Shown: positions 27,188 to 35,773 of the stretch, in pieces
Layout: each line of letters opens with the position of its first letter
Position numbering within the stretch: the first letter of the stretch is position 1
Assembly (NCBI GenBank): GCA_018660265.1
Contig: JABJKS010000059.1
Coordinates: 124,001 to 188,000 of the forward strand
Reading direction: 5' to 3'
DNA: 64,000 bases
From: Rhodospirillaceae bacterium
GTDB lineage: Bacteria; Pseudomonadota; Alphaproteobacteria; GCA-2731375
Notes under the pieces: generated by a model
What the model saw: only the letters and a program-made list of their open reading frames with translations
What the model was told of the DNA's origin: nothing
Database searches by the model: none
Made by a program: the position numbers and the translations under genes

Positions 27188-28024
27188 CTATATCTTGGCA
27201 CCCTTCATCAGAATTGCTTTGACGGCCTTGTTTGCCCCCTCACGAAAGGCCACGGCGTCCGGGTGCATGTCTGATTGGGGTCGGGGTACGGTGTCGAAAT
27301 GGTTGTAGCGATCCTCACCCCGAACTAAAAGGGACGTGGTGCGTCCGCCGATCTGTTTGCAATAGGTAGGAATATAACGGATCACGAAACCGTGCCGGGG
27401 TACTTCTGTGCGGTTCGGCTCCGACCCGTGGACGACCAGGACATGGTGCAGGGACATCTCGCCCGGCTGCAGTACGATATCCACTGCATTGTCTTCGTCA
27501 ACATCGACATCCAGCGCCTGACCACGGCTGAGAAGATTGTCGGCCTTATAGGTATCGCTGTGGCCCAGCTGTCCCTGAATATGGGTGCCCGGTGACATCC
27601 GCATACAGCCACTTTCCGGCGTGGAAGGCGTCAGGGCGATCCAGGCGGTGACGATGTCCGCCGGCTCCAGCCCCCAATAGGTTGCGTCCTGATGCCAGGT
27701 GACGAAACTGGGATCATTTGCCGGTTTGGAAAAGAACGATGATGACCAGCATAGAATATCCGGGCCCAGGACATCTTCCACATGGTCCAAAACGCATGGG
27801 TCATTGACCAGATCGAACAGTTCGGGAAAAACAAAATGCGAATTGGAACCCAACAGTCCCTTGGCCTCATCGCCATAGGTCTCATAGATGCCGGCAATTT
27901 TGTCAGCTAGGTGGCTGGCCCGTTCCGCTGACATGACCCGGATCGGGCTAAGGAAACCCTGCGCCTGATACGCCTCATGCGCCATCGCCGCAGCTGTCTT
28001 TGTCTCTGGCATTGTCTCCGGCAT
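27188..28024 (-). CDS. Phytanoyl-CoA dioxygenase (PhyH) family oxygenase
   Basis: A 278-residue Fe(II)/2-oxoglutarate-dependent oxygenase. The iron ligands are His111 and Asp113 (TWHQDATYWG) and distal His199 (LVVHGSEPN). A downstream Arg in HGFVIRYIP would bind 2-oxoglutarate. The segment ESGCMRMSPGTH is also characteristic. Bacterial PhyH relatives hydroxylate small natural products, phosphonates, ectoine or fatty acyl groups. The ATG at 28024 has GGAG upstream. It heads a minus-strand run (PhyH, GST, PAS, EthD) separated from the GST by 80 bases. Confidence 0.92.
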   Translation of the reverse strand: MPETMPETKTAAAMAHEAYQAQGFLSPIRVMSAERASHLADKIAGIYETYGDEAKGLLGSNSHFVFPELFDLVNDPCVLDHVEDVLGPDILCWSSSFFSKPANDPSFVTWHQDATYWGLEPADIVTAWIALTPSTPESGCMRMSPGTHIQGQLGHSDTYKADNLLSRGQALDVDVDEDNAVDIVLQPGEMSLHHVLVVHGSEPNRTEVPRHGFVIRYIPTYCKQIGGRTTSLLVRGEDRYNHFDTVPRPQSDMHPDAVAFREGANKAVKAILMKGAKI

Positions 28025-28088
28025 AGCGAATGCTCCAATATCAATACTTTACGCGGGTATGATAGAAGGCCAGTGGGTGTGGTGTAAA

Positions 28089-28114
28089 CCGGTGGTTGAT
28101 CTATTCTCCACCGG
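28089..28114 (-). terminator. Possible weak terminator after the FecR gene
   Basis: CCGGTGG (28089-28095) and CCACCGG (28108-28114) can pair with a 12-base loop. On the minus strand the stem is followed by TTTAC, so the U tract is short. The right arm overlaps the last codons of the FecR gene. Confidence 0.3.
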
Positions 28115-31004
28115 GCAAGGGCACGCTGGCTGTCTTTGTGGCGGCAACGATGCCGGCGGCCTGATAGTCAGTGCCGGTAACACGAAAACCGCCTGCTACT
28201 TCTGCGGCTGTATCGCCGCCGCCGCCATAGAAGGCACCATTGATTGCCAAGGTACGATCCTCGCCGCCACCGCTAATCGCCACACCAAATGTGCCTTGGG
28301 ATCCGGCAACGCCGGTGCGGGTATATGTCTCGCCGTCAAAATCCGGGACGGTAATGGAATAGCTATAGCTGCCGGGGCCGTTGAAATCGACAACCTGCTC
28401 ATAGCTGCCAGCGGCCAGATAAAGCTGCCCTGCATTGATGACGCTGCCGATCAAGTGGCCCTGATAGGTTGCGCGAATGCCAGTCGGCAGAGTGCAACCA
28501 TTGCAAATATCGCCGCCTGCGACCCAGGTCGCCAGATGAATTCGAGCGTTTTCGTCACCAGCCGAGCCATCGAAATGGGTGCCGCCCCAGAAGCCCCACT
28601 TAACGTACTCGCATACGCAAAGTTCGGTGCCGTCGGGCAGGAAGTTGTTGCTGTCGAAATAGTTCGACGTGACGAGGTAGAATTTTGCATCGCCGTCGAC
28701 TTGATTTGTCAAAAAGCCGCCTGTATTGAATGAACTGATTAAATCCGGATTCTCAATCGCCGCGAATGTGTCGTCATCCAGATAGACGCTTTCAGCGCCT
28801 GCCGTGCAGGGGCTGTTGGTACAGCCAAAATAAACAGCAACATCGTTGCCACGGTCGTCAAACAGATCGAGCAAATGAAATTCGGCACTGAAGGATCGTT
28901 CCGATGCGTCAAATGTCAAAAAGACATCGCTGGGGAAGATGCCATTGGGATTTGGCGTTTCATTGCAACAGGCCCCGTCATTCTCGAATACGAAGGGACG
29001 ATCGCTTCCCGTGGCCAGTTCACCGTCAAACAACACATACTGTGCCACACCGGCGGCATATCCACGCAATTGCGTCAGGGTGCGGCTTCCCGTGGTGCCT
29101 GACGTCGCCGTGGCAATGACCGCCGGTCGGAACATTGCTGCATTTGAGGGGTCTGTCTGGAAATGCTCGTTTGCCCCGCCGCTGCCCGCAATAAGGGTGA
29201 AAGCGTTTGGTGCCGCAGTGCCAAAAAAGGCGTTGCTCCCGTCTTCGACCGAACTGCGTTCCGTCTCAGCCGTGGACGAAAAACCGAAAACGGTTTCCGT
29301 GCCGGGCGCTTGGGAGGTGCCGCGCATCTCCGCAAAAAGTTCGGCGGATGACGGATTGTCTCGGTCCAGTACATAGCCAACGAATACGCCCGCGGCAGAG
29401 GTTTGGCCCGGGCCCGAACCCTCGACAGCAATACGCCAGCCGGCAAACGGCGGCAAGTCTCCGGCACTCCAATCGATGAAGGCACCACCTTCGCCCGGTG
29501 GGACGCCGCTGCCGCCGGAGATGCCACGCACGAACGGTACGGAGGACCCCAAGACAAAATCGGGCCGCAAGGCATAGTGCATCGTCGTGGCAGTTCCCAG
29601 CGCCGGTGCCGGCGTTGGCAGGCCGGCCCATGCCATGACACGAATGTCGTCGTCCTCAAGTAGGGTAAACTCATAGATAAGAAAGTCCTGGCTGGGCAGC
29701 AATGTGCCGAAGCCGGTGACGGGGGCGTCCAGGATTTGGCTTATGGGAAAGGTGCCGGCTTCGACCACGCCAATGTCAAGGTCGTCTCCCACCCGCGCCG
29801 TAAAAAAGCCATCGAGAACGATACCGCCTTCGACCGGGAAGTCTGCTTCATAGCCAATATCCGCAGTCTCATTAAACACAGTTAAATAGAGGCGCCCGGC
29901 CCAGTTCCCTGGCAGGGTCAACGGCACAGCGACTTCTATCGGCACCTGGGGCTCCACTATCACCGGGGGCTCCGTTATCACGGGTTCCAGCACGACTGTC
30001 GGTTCCAGTAATGGCGGCAGCCCTAATTCCGATGGCGGAATACAGTTTGTTTGGCCGATCTCGGCGCATATTGGCAGTGGTTCGATAGGCGTTTGGCTTG
30101 CATCTTTAAGAATGCCTTCACCCTCGGTTTCAAGCCCGGCAATGGCACCAAGCGGCGCGCCTCCAGGCCCGGCCGATGTGACGCTATTGGGATTATTATC
30201 CGAGCCAAGACTGGCCATCTGACTGTTCGCCACGTCATCATCGCCAACCGCCGGCCCGCCGCCCGCCGGCGCGATTGCCGCGAGTTGTTCCGGTGTCTGT
30301 TCGCCGTCATCGCCTGGTGGGGGTGTTTGCGGCTCTTCCAACGCTGCCAGCGCCTGGTTCAGTTGGGCTTGTGTCGCCTTTTGCGGTGACGACACGCCGC
30401 CGCTGTTTTGGGAAATCATAAAGCCGGGGCGGGTGATGGATTGGGTCTGGTTCCCCACCTGCATGGTGACCCGATCGCCGTACAGCATAGTTGCAGCGGC
30501 AGGCGGCAGGGTCTGGCCGTTATTTTGTGCCGCTGCAATTTGCTGTGGCGTGTTAACTTGCACGATGGCGACGCCACCGCGGATACCGATCACGGCGGTC
30601 GGGGCCTTGAACAGCACGGCGTTCTTCTTGGAGATCCTGCCGCCGACAAAGCGAAACAGGCCCTTGGAAACGTTGACGACAAGTTCGCCTTCCTTTGCCT
30701 CGGAATCATAGACGAATTTGTCCAGACGCAGCGAGGCATTTGGCCCGATGGAGATGGTGGAGCCGTCTACGAACAACAAATGTGTCTGGCCGGTGGCACC
30801 GGTTTCGATCTGCTCATTAGCTTGCAAGTCCAGGCCAACCTGCAAAATCCGCGCCTCCGCACCAGGTGGGGTGCCGTGGGCTGCTGGACGTACCGCCGCC
30901 GGCACACCGATTTTCGGTAATCCCGCGGTTGCAGGGCCTGCTATAGCCAGCAGCAATGACAGGCCAATAGCGGTCCTGAAAATCATACGCGTTGCACTAA
31001 ACAT
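28101..31004 (-). CDS. Large exported FecR-domain protein with TbpB-like C-terminal barrel
   Basis: A 967-residue secreted protein; ATG 31004 is preferred over the adjacent GTG. Residues 1-28 form a signal peptide ending PATAG. A FecR-type domain covers about 50-160, with THLLFVDGSTISIGPNASL and APTAVIGIRGG. A Pro/Glu/Val-rich linker follows near residues 210-350, with repeats such as VLEPVITEPPVIVEP. The C-terminal half is beta-rich and Gly-rich. The last 60 residues (AFYGGGGDTAAEVAGGF, then YQAAGIVAATK) match the end of transferrin-binding-protein-like barrels. Cysteine pairs occur (ACCNE, CVCEY, CNGC). It may act as an envelope surface protein or signal receptor. No FecI/FecR regulator pair is adjacent. 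Confidence 0.75.
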   Translation of the reverse strand: MFSATRMIFRTAIGLSLLLAIAGPATAGLPKIGVPAAVRPAAHGTPPGAEARILQVGLDLQANEQIETGATGQTHLLFVDGSTISIGPNASLRLDKFVYDSEAKEGELVVNVSKGLFRFVGGRISKKNAVLFKAPTAVIGIRGGVAIVQVNTPQQIAAAQNNGQTLPPAAATMLYGDRVTMQVGNQTQSITRPGFMISQNSGGVSSPQKATQAQLNQALAALEEPQTPPPGDDGEQTPEQLAAIAPAGGGPAVGDDDVANSQMASLGSDNNPNSVTSAGPGGAPLGAIAGLETEGEGILKDASQTPIEPLPICAEIGQTNCIPPSELGLPPLLEPTVVLEPVITEPPVIVEPQVPIEVAVPLTLPGNWAGRLYLTVFNETADIGYEADFPVEGGIVLDGFFTARVGDDLDIGVVEAGTFPISQILDAPVTGFGTLLPSQDFLIYEFTLLEDDDIRVMAWAGLPTPAPALGTATTMHYALRPDFVLGSSVPFVRGISGGSGVPPGEGGAFIDWSAGDLPPFAGWRIAVEGSGPGQTSAAGVFVGYVLDRDNPSSAELFAEMRGTSQAPGTETVFGFSSTAETERSSVEDGSNAFFGTAAPNAFTLIAGSGGANEHFQTDPSNAAMFRPAVIATATSGTTGSRTLTQLRGYAAGVAQYVLFDGELATGSDRPFVFENDGACCNETPNPNGIFPSDVFLTFDASERSFSAEFHLLDLFDDRGNDVAVYFGCTNSPCTAGAESVYLDDDTFAAIENPDLISSFNTGGFLTNQVDGDAKFYLVTSNYFDSNNFLPDGTELCVCEYVKWGFWGGTHFDGSAGDENARIHLATWVAGGDICNGCTLPTGIRATYQGHLIGSVINAGQLYLAAGSYEQVVDFNGPGSYSYSITVPDFDGETYTRTGVAGSQGTFGVAISGGGEDRTLAINGAFYGGGGDTAAEVAGGFRVTGTDYQAAGIVAATKTASVPLPGGE

Positions 31005-31192
31005 CACACCCCAACCCTTTGTCTGACGAGCCTACCCCCATAATACCCTTAATTATTTTTTTACCATAATATACGACATGGCAAATTCGAGGCAATGCAT
31101 ATTCATGGTTAACGCCAGGACGAATTTTGCCGGCGATAGATTGGTGATATGTGTCGTAATATCAGTTGAACAATAATTCGGGATGCTCAATC

Positions 31193-32242
31193 ATGAAATT
31201 CGGTTACTTCACGCTATCGGATAACGCCTATCCGGATAATCCGCGCAGCGCTAACCAGTTCGTGGCTGAAATCAGGGCCCAGGCCATATTGGCGGATCAA
31301 TTGGGCTATCACTCCGCCTGGATCGGGGAACATCATTTTGACTCCCTCGGGGTAAATTCCCGTCCCGGCACCTTGTTGGCCAGCATTATCCCCGAAACCA
31401 CGAATATTCGCCTGGCCCCTGCGGTCAGTGTCCTGCCCCTGCATCACCCCCTGCACGTGGCGGAGGAATGGGCGACGATTGATCTGATCTCCGGCGGGCG
31501 GGTGGATTTTGCCGCCGGGCGTGGTTATGACGCCCGGGAGTTCGCACCCTTTGGCGCGCCTTTTATGGATTCAGCCGAGATATTCGAGGAGGGAATGGAA
31601 GTGGTCCTCAAGGCCTGGAACTCGCCGGGCCCCTGGTCCCACAAGGGGCGGTTCTACGACATCCCCACGATGGAGATGACGCCAAAGCCCGTGCAACAGC
31701 CGATCCCCTTTTATGTCGCTTCATTCTCCGAGACCTCCGCCGATATGGCGGCTAAACATGGCCTGAATATCATCTACGCACCTTTTGCCGCCGGTATGGT
31801 CTATGGCGGGTTGGAGCCTGCGGTGGAGAGCTATCGGGAAAAGTGCCAGGCGCGGGGCAACAAGCCGGGCCGGGCCATGTGCAGCTATTTCATCCATATT
31901 GCCGACGATCCCGGGTCGGAGGACTATGGCCGGGAGTGCCAGATGGATTATTTTCGTCATTGTGTTCTGCCCGCCTTTCCCGATGACCTGGCCAAGGCAC
32001 CCCCCACCATGCACTATTTCATGGATATCGTGGCTATCCTGCAGAATATGAAAAAGGAAGATTTGGGTGAACGTTCCATACTAATCGGCTCCCCGGCCAA
32101 GATCATCGATAGCCTGAAACGGGTGGAAGCCGCCGGGATTGAGGAGGTCATTTTGTACTTCAACGTCGGCAACAAGCCTGATGGAATGGTGCGTGAGCAG
32201 ATGCACCGCTTTCAAGAAGAGATAGCGCCGGCCTTCAACTAG
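31193..32242 (+). CDS. LLM-class flavin-dependent oxidoreductase (luciferase-like monooxygenase)
   Basis: A 349-residue luciferase-like TIM-barrel flavoprotein. The start at ATG 31193 (MKFGYFTLSDNAYPDN) is taken; an in-frame start 27 bases upstream adds residues not typical for the family. Motifs are AWIGEHHFDSLG, APAVSVLPLHHPLHVAEEWA and GRVDFAAGRGYDAREFAPFG. Such enzymes use reduced FMN or F420 to oxygenate substrates. It is 46 bases upstream of a class III aminotransferase and probably starts the operon that runs to 38296. A 185-bp divergent gap separates it from the FecR gene. Confidence 0.92.
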   Translation: MKFGYFTLSDNAYPDNPRSANQFVAEIRAQAILADQLGYHSAWIGEHHFDSLGVNSRPGTLLASIIPETTNIRLAPAVSVLPLHHPLHVAEEWATIDLISGGRVDFAAGRGYDAREFAPFGAPFMDSAEIFEEGMEVVLKAWNSPGPWSHKGRFYDIPTMEMTPKPVQQPIPFYVASFSETSADMAAKHGLNIIYAPFAAGMVYGGLEPAVESYREKCQARGNKPGRAMCSYFIHIADDPGSEDYGRECQMDYFRHCVLPAFPDDLAKAPPTMHYFMDIVAILQNMKKEDLGERSILIGSPAKIIDSLKRVEAAGIEEVILYFNVGNKPDGMVREQMHRFQEEIAPAFN

Positions 32243-32288
32243 AGTCTAAACTGGCGGACGTTGAATTTTCCAATGTCGGGAGCCATCC

Positions 32289-33662
32289 ATGAACATCATG
32301 CCTAATTCCGCCGCCGCGCGGGACATCGCCTATTATATCCATCCGCAAACCAATCTGCGCCGCCATGCCGAAGTTGGCCCGGTTATCGTCAGCCACGGTG
32401 ACGGCGTCTATGTGACGGACGAAAACGGCAACCGTTATATGGAAACGGTGGCGGGTTTGTGGTGTGCGGCGTTGGGTTTTTCCGCCAACGAACGGATTGC
32501 CAAGGTGGCTTATGATCAGATGCGCAAACTTGGCTATTATCATACCTATCGCCACACCGCGAACGAGAGCAGCATCGACCTGGCCGAAAAACTGATCCAG
32601 CTGGCACCGGTGCCAATGTCCAAGGTGTTGTTCCAATGTTCCGGCTCGGAAGCCAATGACACGGCGGTGAAGCTGGCCTGGTATTATCAGGCCGCCATGG
32701 GCCGGCCTGACAAAATCAAAATCATTGGCCGCGAGAGGGGCTATCACGGCAGTACCATTGCCTCCGTCAGCGTCTCGGGCAAACCGGACATGCACGCGGA
32801 TTTTCCCCTGCCATTGCCCATGATGCGGCATACGGAGTACCCCCATTATTATCGCCAGCATAGGGATGGGGAGAGCGAGGAGGAATTTGCCACCCGTATG
32901 GCGGAGGCGTTGGAAAATCTGATCCTGGCGGAAGGGCCCGACACGGTTGCCGCCTTCTTTGCCGAGCCTGTCATGGCCGCAGGCGGTGCCATCGTGCCGC
33001 CAAAGACCTACTTCGCCAAAATGCAGGCGGTCTTGAAAAAGTATGATGTGTTATTCATCGCTGACGAAGTGGTCTGTGGATTTGGCCGCACGGGCAGTTG
33101 GTGGGGCAGCCAGACCTTTGATTTACAGCCCGACATGATTTCCTGCGCCAAGGCTCTCTCGGCGGCCTATCAACCCATATCGGCCCTGATGGTGAATGAG
33201 AAAATTCACCAGGCCATGCTGGCCCAAAGCGACAAGCTGGGGGCTTTTGCCCATGGTTATACCCACGCGGGCCACCCGGTCACCACGGCGGTGGCCCTGG
33301 AGGTCATCAATATCTATGAGGAAATGGATATTGTTGAGAGGGCCCAGCGGGTCGGCGGACGCATGTTGTCCGGTTTGCAGGCTTTGGCGGCGCACCCGAT
33401 GGTGGGCGATGTGCGGGGCGTCGGCTTTTTGGCAGGTATGGAACTGATGGCGGACAAGGCCACGCGAACCCCGTTCGAGGCGGGTACGGCAGGTGCCGCA
33501 GCCGACAAGTTCGGGCGTCAGAATGGCCTGATCCTGCGGGTCATTGGTGATCGTCTGGCCTTTGCCCCGCCGTTGATTATCACCGAGGATGAAGTCGACC
33601 ATATGTTGGCGATGTTGTCCAAAACCCTTGATCAAGCGCACGCGGAGCTGACGACGGCATAA
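32289..33662 (+). CDS. Class III (omega-type) aminotransferase
   Basis: A 457-residue PLP aminotransferase. The PLP lysine is Lys288 in SCAKALSAAYQP, with FIADEVVCGFGRTG before it and FQCSGSEANDTAVK near residue 115. The family includes beta-alanine:pyruvate, 4-aminobutyrate, 6-aminohexanoate and taurine transaminases, which act on distal amino groups. TAATG overlaps the start of the second hyuA at 33662. This makes a lactam or hydantoin-derived omega-amino acid a good candidate substrate. The true donor and acceptor are unknown. Confidence 0.93.
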   Translation: MNIMPNSAAARDIAYYIHPQTNLRRHAEVGPVIVSHGDGVYVTDENGNRYMETVAGLWCAALGFSANERIAKVAYDQMRKLGYYHTYRHTANESSIDLAEKLIQLAPVPMSKVLFQCSGSEANDTAVKLAWYYQAAMGRPDKIKIIGRERGYHGSTIASVSVSGKPDMHADFPLPLPMMRHTEYPHYYRQHRDGESEEEFATRMAEALENLILAEGPDTVAAFFAEPVMAAGGAIVPPKTYFAKMQAVLKKYDVLFIADEVVCGFGRTGSWWGSQTFDLQPDMISCAKALSAAYQPISALMVNEKIHQAMLAQSDKLGAFAHGYTHAGHPVTTAVALEVINIYEEMDIVERAQRVGGRMLSGLQALAAHPMVGDVRGVGFLAGMELMADKATRTPFEAGTAGAAADKFGRQNGLILRVIGDRLAFAPPLIITEDEVDHMLAMLSKTLDQAHAELTTA

Positions 33663-35773
33663 TGATCCGGGTTGCCTTTGACATCGGTGGCACGTTCACC
33701 GACTTCGTTCTGAGTGATGGCGGAGAAGATGGCGGGGCCAGTCATTTTCTCAAAGTCCCGTCGACACCCAAAGACCCCAGCCAGGCCGTGCTGGCGGGGC
33801 TGGATGTTCTCTTCCGCCAAGCTGATATCGGGGCTGATATCGGGGCCGAAGCCGTTGACAGCGTCCTCCACGCAACCACCGTGGCCACCAATGCCGTGCT
33901 GGAACGCAAGGGGGCAGCAACCGGTTTGATCACCACAGATGGTTTCCGTGATGTCTTGATCATTGGCCGGCAAAAACGCTTCGAGACGTACGATCTGTAT
34001 ATTGAAAAGCCTGAACCGCTGGTGCCCCGCCGGCATATATTTGAGGTGCTGGAGCGTCTGGATCACAACGGCGATGTGGTGCTGTCCCTGGATATGGCCT
34101 CCGTCGACCGGGCCATTGATGCCCTGGTTGCCGCAGGCCGGGAAACAGTGGCGGTATCCCTGCTGCACGCCTATGCCAATCCGATCCACGAACAGGCCAT
34201 CCGGGCCCGTATTCATGAACGCGCGCCGGGGCTGTCGGTCTCTATCTCATCCGAAGTCGCGCCGAAATTTCGTGAGTACGAACGGACCAACACCACCGCC
34301 GCCAATGCCTATATCAAACCCATTGTCGAACAATACATCACCCAGCTGCAGGGTGCTTTGGCACAACTTGGCTTCACCAAAGATTTGTTTGTGATGCAAT
34401 CCAGCGGCGGCTTGGTGTCCCCCACTATCGCCAAATCCTATCCCATCCGGATTATCGAATCCGGGCCTGCCGCCGGCGTCCTGATGGGCGGCATCGTTGG
34501 TAAAAGTGAGGGCCGGGATCACGTCATCACCTTCGATATGGGCGGTACCACGGCCAAACTGGGGGCGGTAGATAATGGCGCGCCGGCGATCATGCCGACG
34601 TTTGAGATCGACCATGTGCGCTATAAAAAGGGCAGCGGCCTGCCCATTAATGTCCCGGCTGTGGAATTGTTGGAGATCGGTGCCGGCGGCGGCTCCATCG
34701 CCCGGGTCGATATGGGTATGATTGCCGTGGGCCCGGAAAGTGCGGGGGCTGATCCGGGGCCCATATGCTATGGCCGGGGTGACCGCAACCGCGACACCTG
34801 GGCCCCGACGATCACCGATGCCAACCTGGTGTTGGGCTATATTGATCCTGACTGGTTCAACGGCGGGACCATGCGCTTGGACAAGGCTGCGGCTGAGGCC
34901 GGTATCATGGCGGCAATTGGCGAAAAGTTGGATTTAGACCTGGGCCAGGCTGCCTGGGGTATTCATCTTGTTGCCACCATGAACATGGAAAATGCCCTGC
35001 GCATTGTTTCGGTAGAGCAGGGGCGCGATCCCAGGCGTTATGCCATGATCGCATTTGGCGGTGCCGGGCCATTGCACGCTGCACGTCTGGCCCGTGCGGT
35101 GGGTATCCCAACGGTGATCGTGCCCCATGGCGCCGGTGTCGGGTCCGCTATTGGGCTGCTACAGGCAGCCCCCCGTATAGATGTTTCCATGACCAGGGTG
35201 ATGGAATTGAATGGCGATGCGGGGCCCGCCATCGCCGCTGTCTATGAGGAATTGGAAGCCAGGGCGCGCAATGACATAGAACAATTCGGCAGTGCCGCAG
35301 CGCCGCAATGGTCGCGCCGGGGTTATATGCGCTATGCCGGGCAGGGCTTTGAGGTTCAGGTCGATTTGCCTGATGGTGCGATCGGGGATGACTTCGGTGA
35401 TCAGGCCATCGCCGCCTTTAATCAGGCTTATATGCAAAAGCATAAATTCCTGGATCCCGAAGCCCGTATCGAGGCCGTGGATTGGACCTTGGTGGCGACC
35501 CTGCCCAGCGGTCATGAAGGCAGCCCGATCCGAAGTCATGAAACAGCGGACGAGGGAGCCCGCAGCGGCAGCCGCCCCGCCTGGTTCCCCGAGGCTGGCG
35601 GCTATGTCGAGACGCGGATCGTTAACCGCGCGGCCCTGGCCAAGGGTGAAACAATATCCGGCCCCGCGATCATCGAGGATCCTGACAGTACGACAGTGGT
35701 CCTGCCGGGAGACCTGGCGCGGATCAGCGAAAATGGCCATCTGATTATAGACGTTGAGGGGGCGGCATCATGA
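33662..35773 (+). CDS. Hydantoinase/oxoprolinase family protein, subunit A (second copy)
   Basis: A 703-residue HyuA subunit. Its N-terminus is IGGTFTDFVLSD, followed by HATTVATNAVLERKGA, ESGPAAGVLMGG, DMGGTTAKLG and AGGGSIARVDMG. It has the same architecture as the 2238-4346 gene but clearly different sequence, so the two are old paralogues rather than a recent duplication. An exact 12-bp tandem repeat (33821-33844) gives GADIGADIGAE, an in-frame duplication near residue 58. It overlaps the aminotransferase by one base and hyuB by four. It should couple ATP hydrolysis to opening or carboxylation of a cyclic amide or ketone. Confidence 0.92.
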   Translation: MIRVAFDIGGTFTDFVLSDGGEDGGASHFLKVPSTPKDPSQAVLAGLDVLFRQADIGADIGAEAVDSVLHATTVATNAVLERKGAATGLITTDGFRDVLIIGRQKRFETYDLYIEKPEPLVPRRHIFEVLERLDHNGDVVLSLDMASVDRAIDALVAAGRETVAVSLLHAYANPIHEQAIRARIHERAPGLSVSISSEVAPKFREYERTNTTAANAYIKPIVEQYITQLQGALAQLGFTKDLFVMQSSGGLVSPTIAKSYPIRIIESGPAAGVLMGGIVGKSEGRDHVITFDMGGTTAKLGAVDNGAPAIMPTFEIDHVRYKKGSGLPINVPAVELLEIGAGGGSIARVDMGMIAVGPESAGADPGPICYGRGDRNRDTWAPTITDANLVLGYIDPDWFNGGTMRLDKAAAEAGIMAAIGEKLDLDLGQAAWGIHLVATMNMENALRIVSVEQGRDPRRYAMIAFGGAGPLHAARLARAVGIPTVIVPHGAGVGSAIGLLQAAPRIDVSMTRVMELNGDAGPAIAAVYEELEARARNDIEQFGSAAAPQWSRRGYMRYAGQGFEVQVDLPDGAIGDDFGDQAIAAFNQAYMQKHKFLDPEARIEAVDWTLVATLPSGHEGSPIRSHETADEGARSGSRPAWFPEAGGYVETRIVNRAALAKGETISGPAIIEDPDSTTVVLPGDLARISENGHLIIDVEGAAS
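33821..33844 (+). repeat. 12-bp perfect tandem duplication inside hyuA
   Basis: GCTGATATCGGG occurs twice back to back (33821-33832 and 33833-33844). It is in frame and adds four residues to HyuA. It looks like a slippage or short duplication event. Confidence 0.85.

Noticed and set aside
28089-31004. Classical FecI/FecR iron regulator
   Set aside because: No sigma factor gene is adjacent, the protein has a signal peptide and not a cytoplasmic N-terminus, and its length far exceeds FecR.
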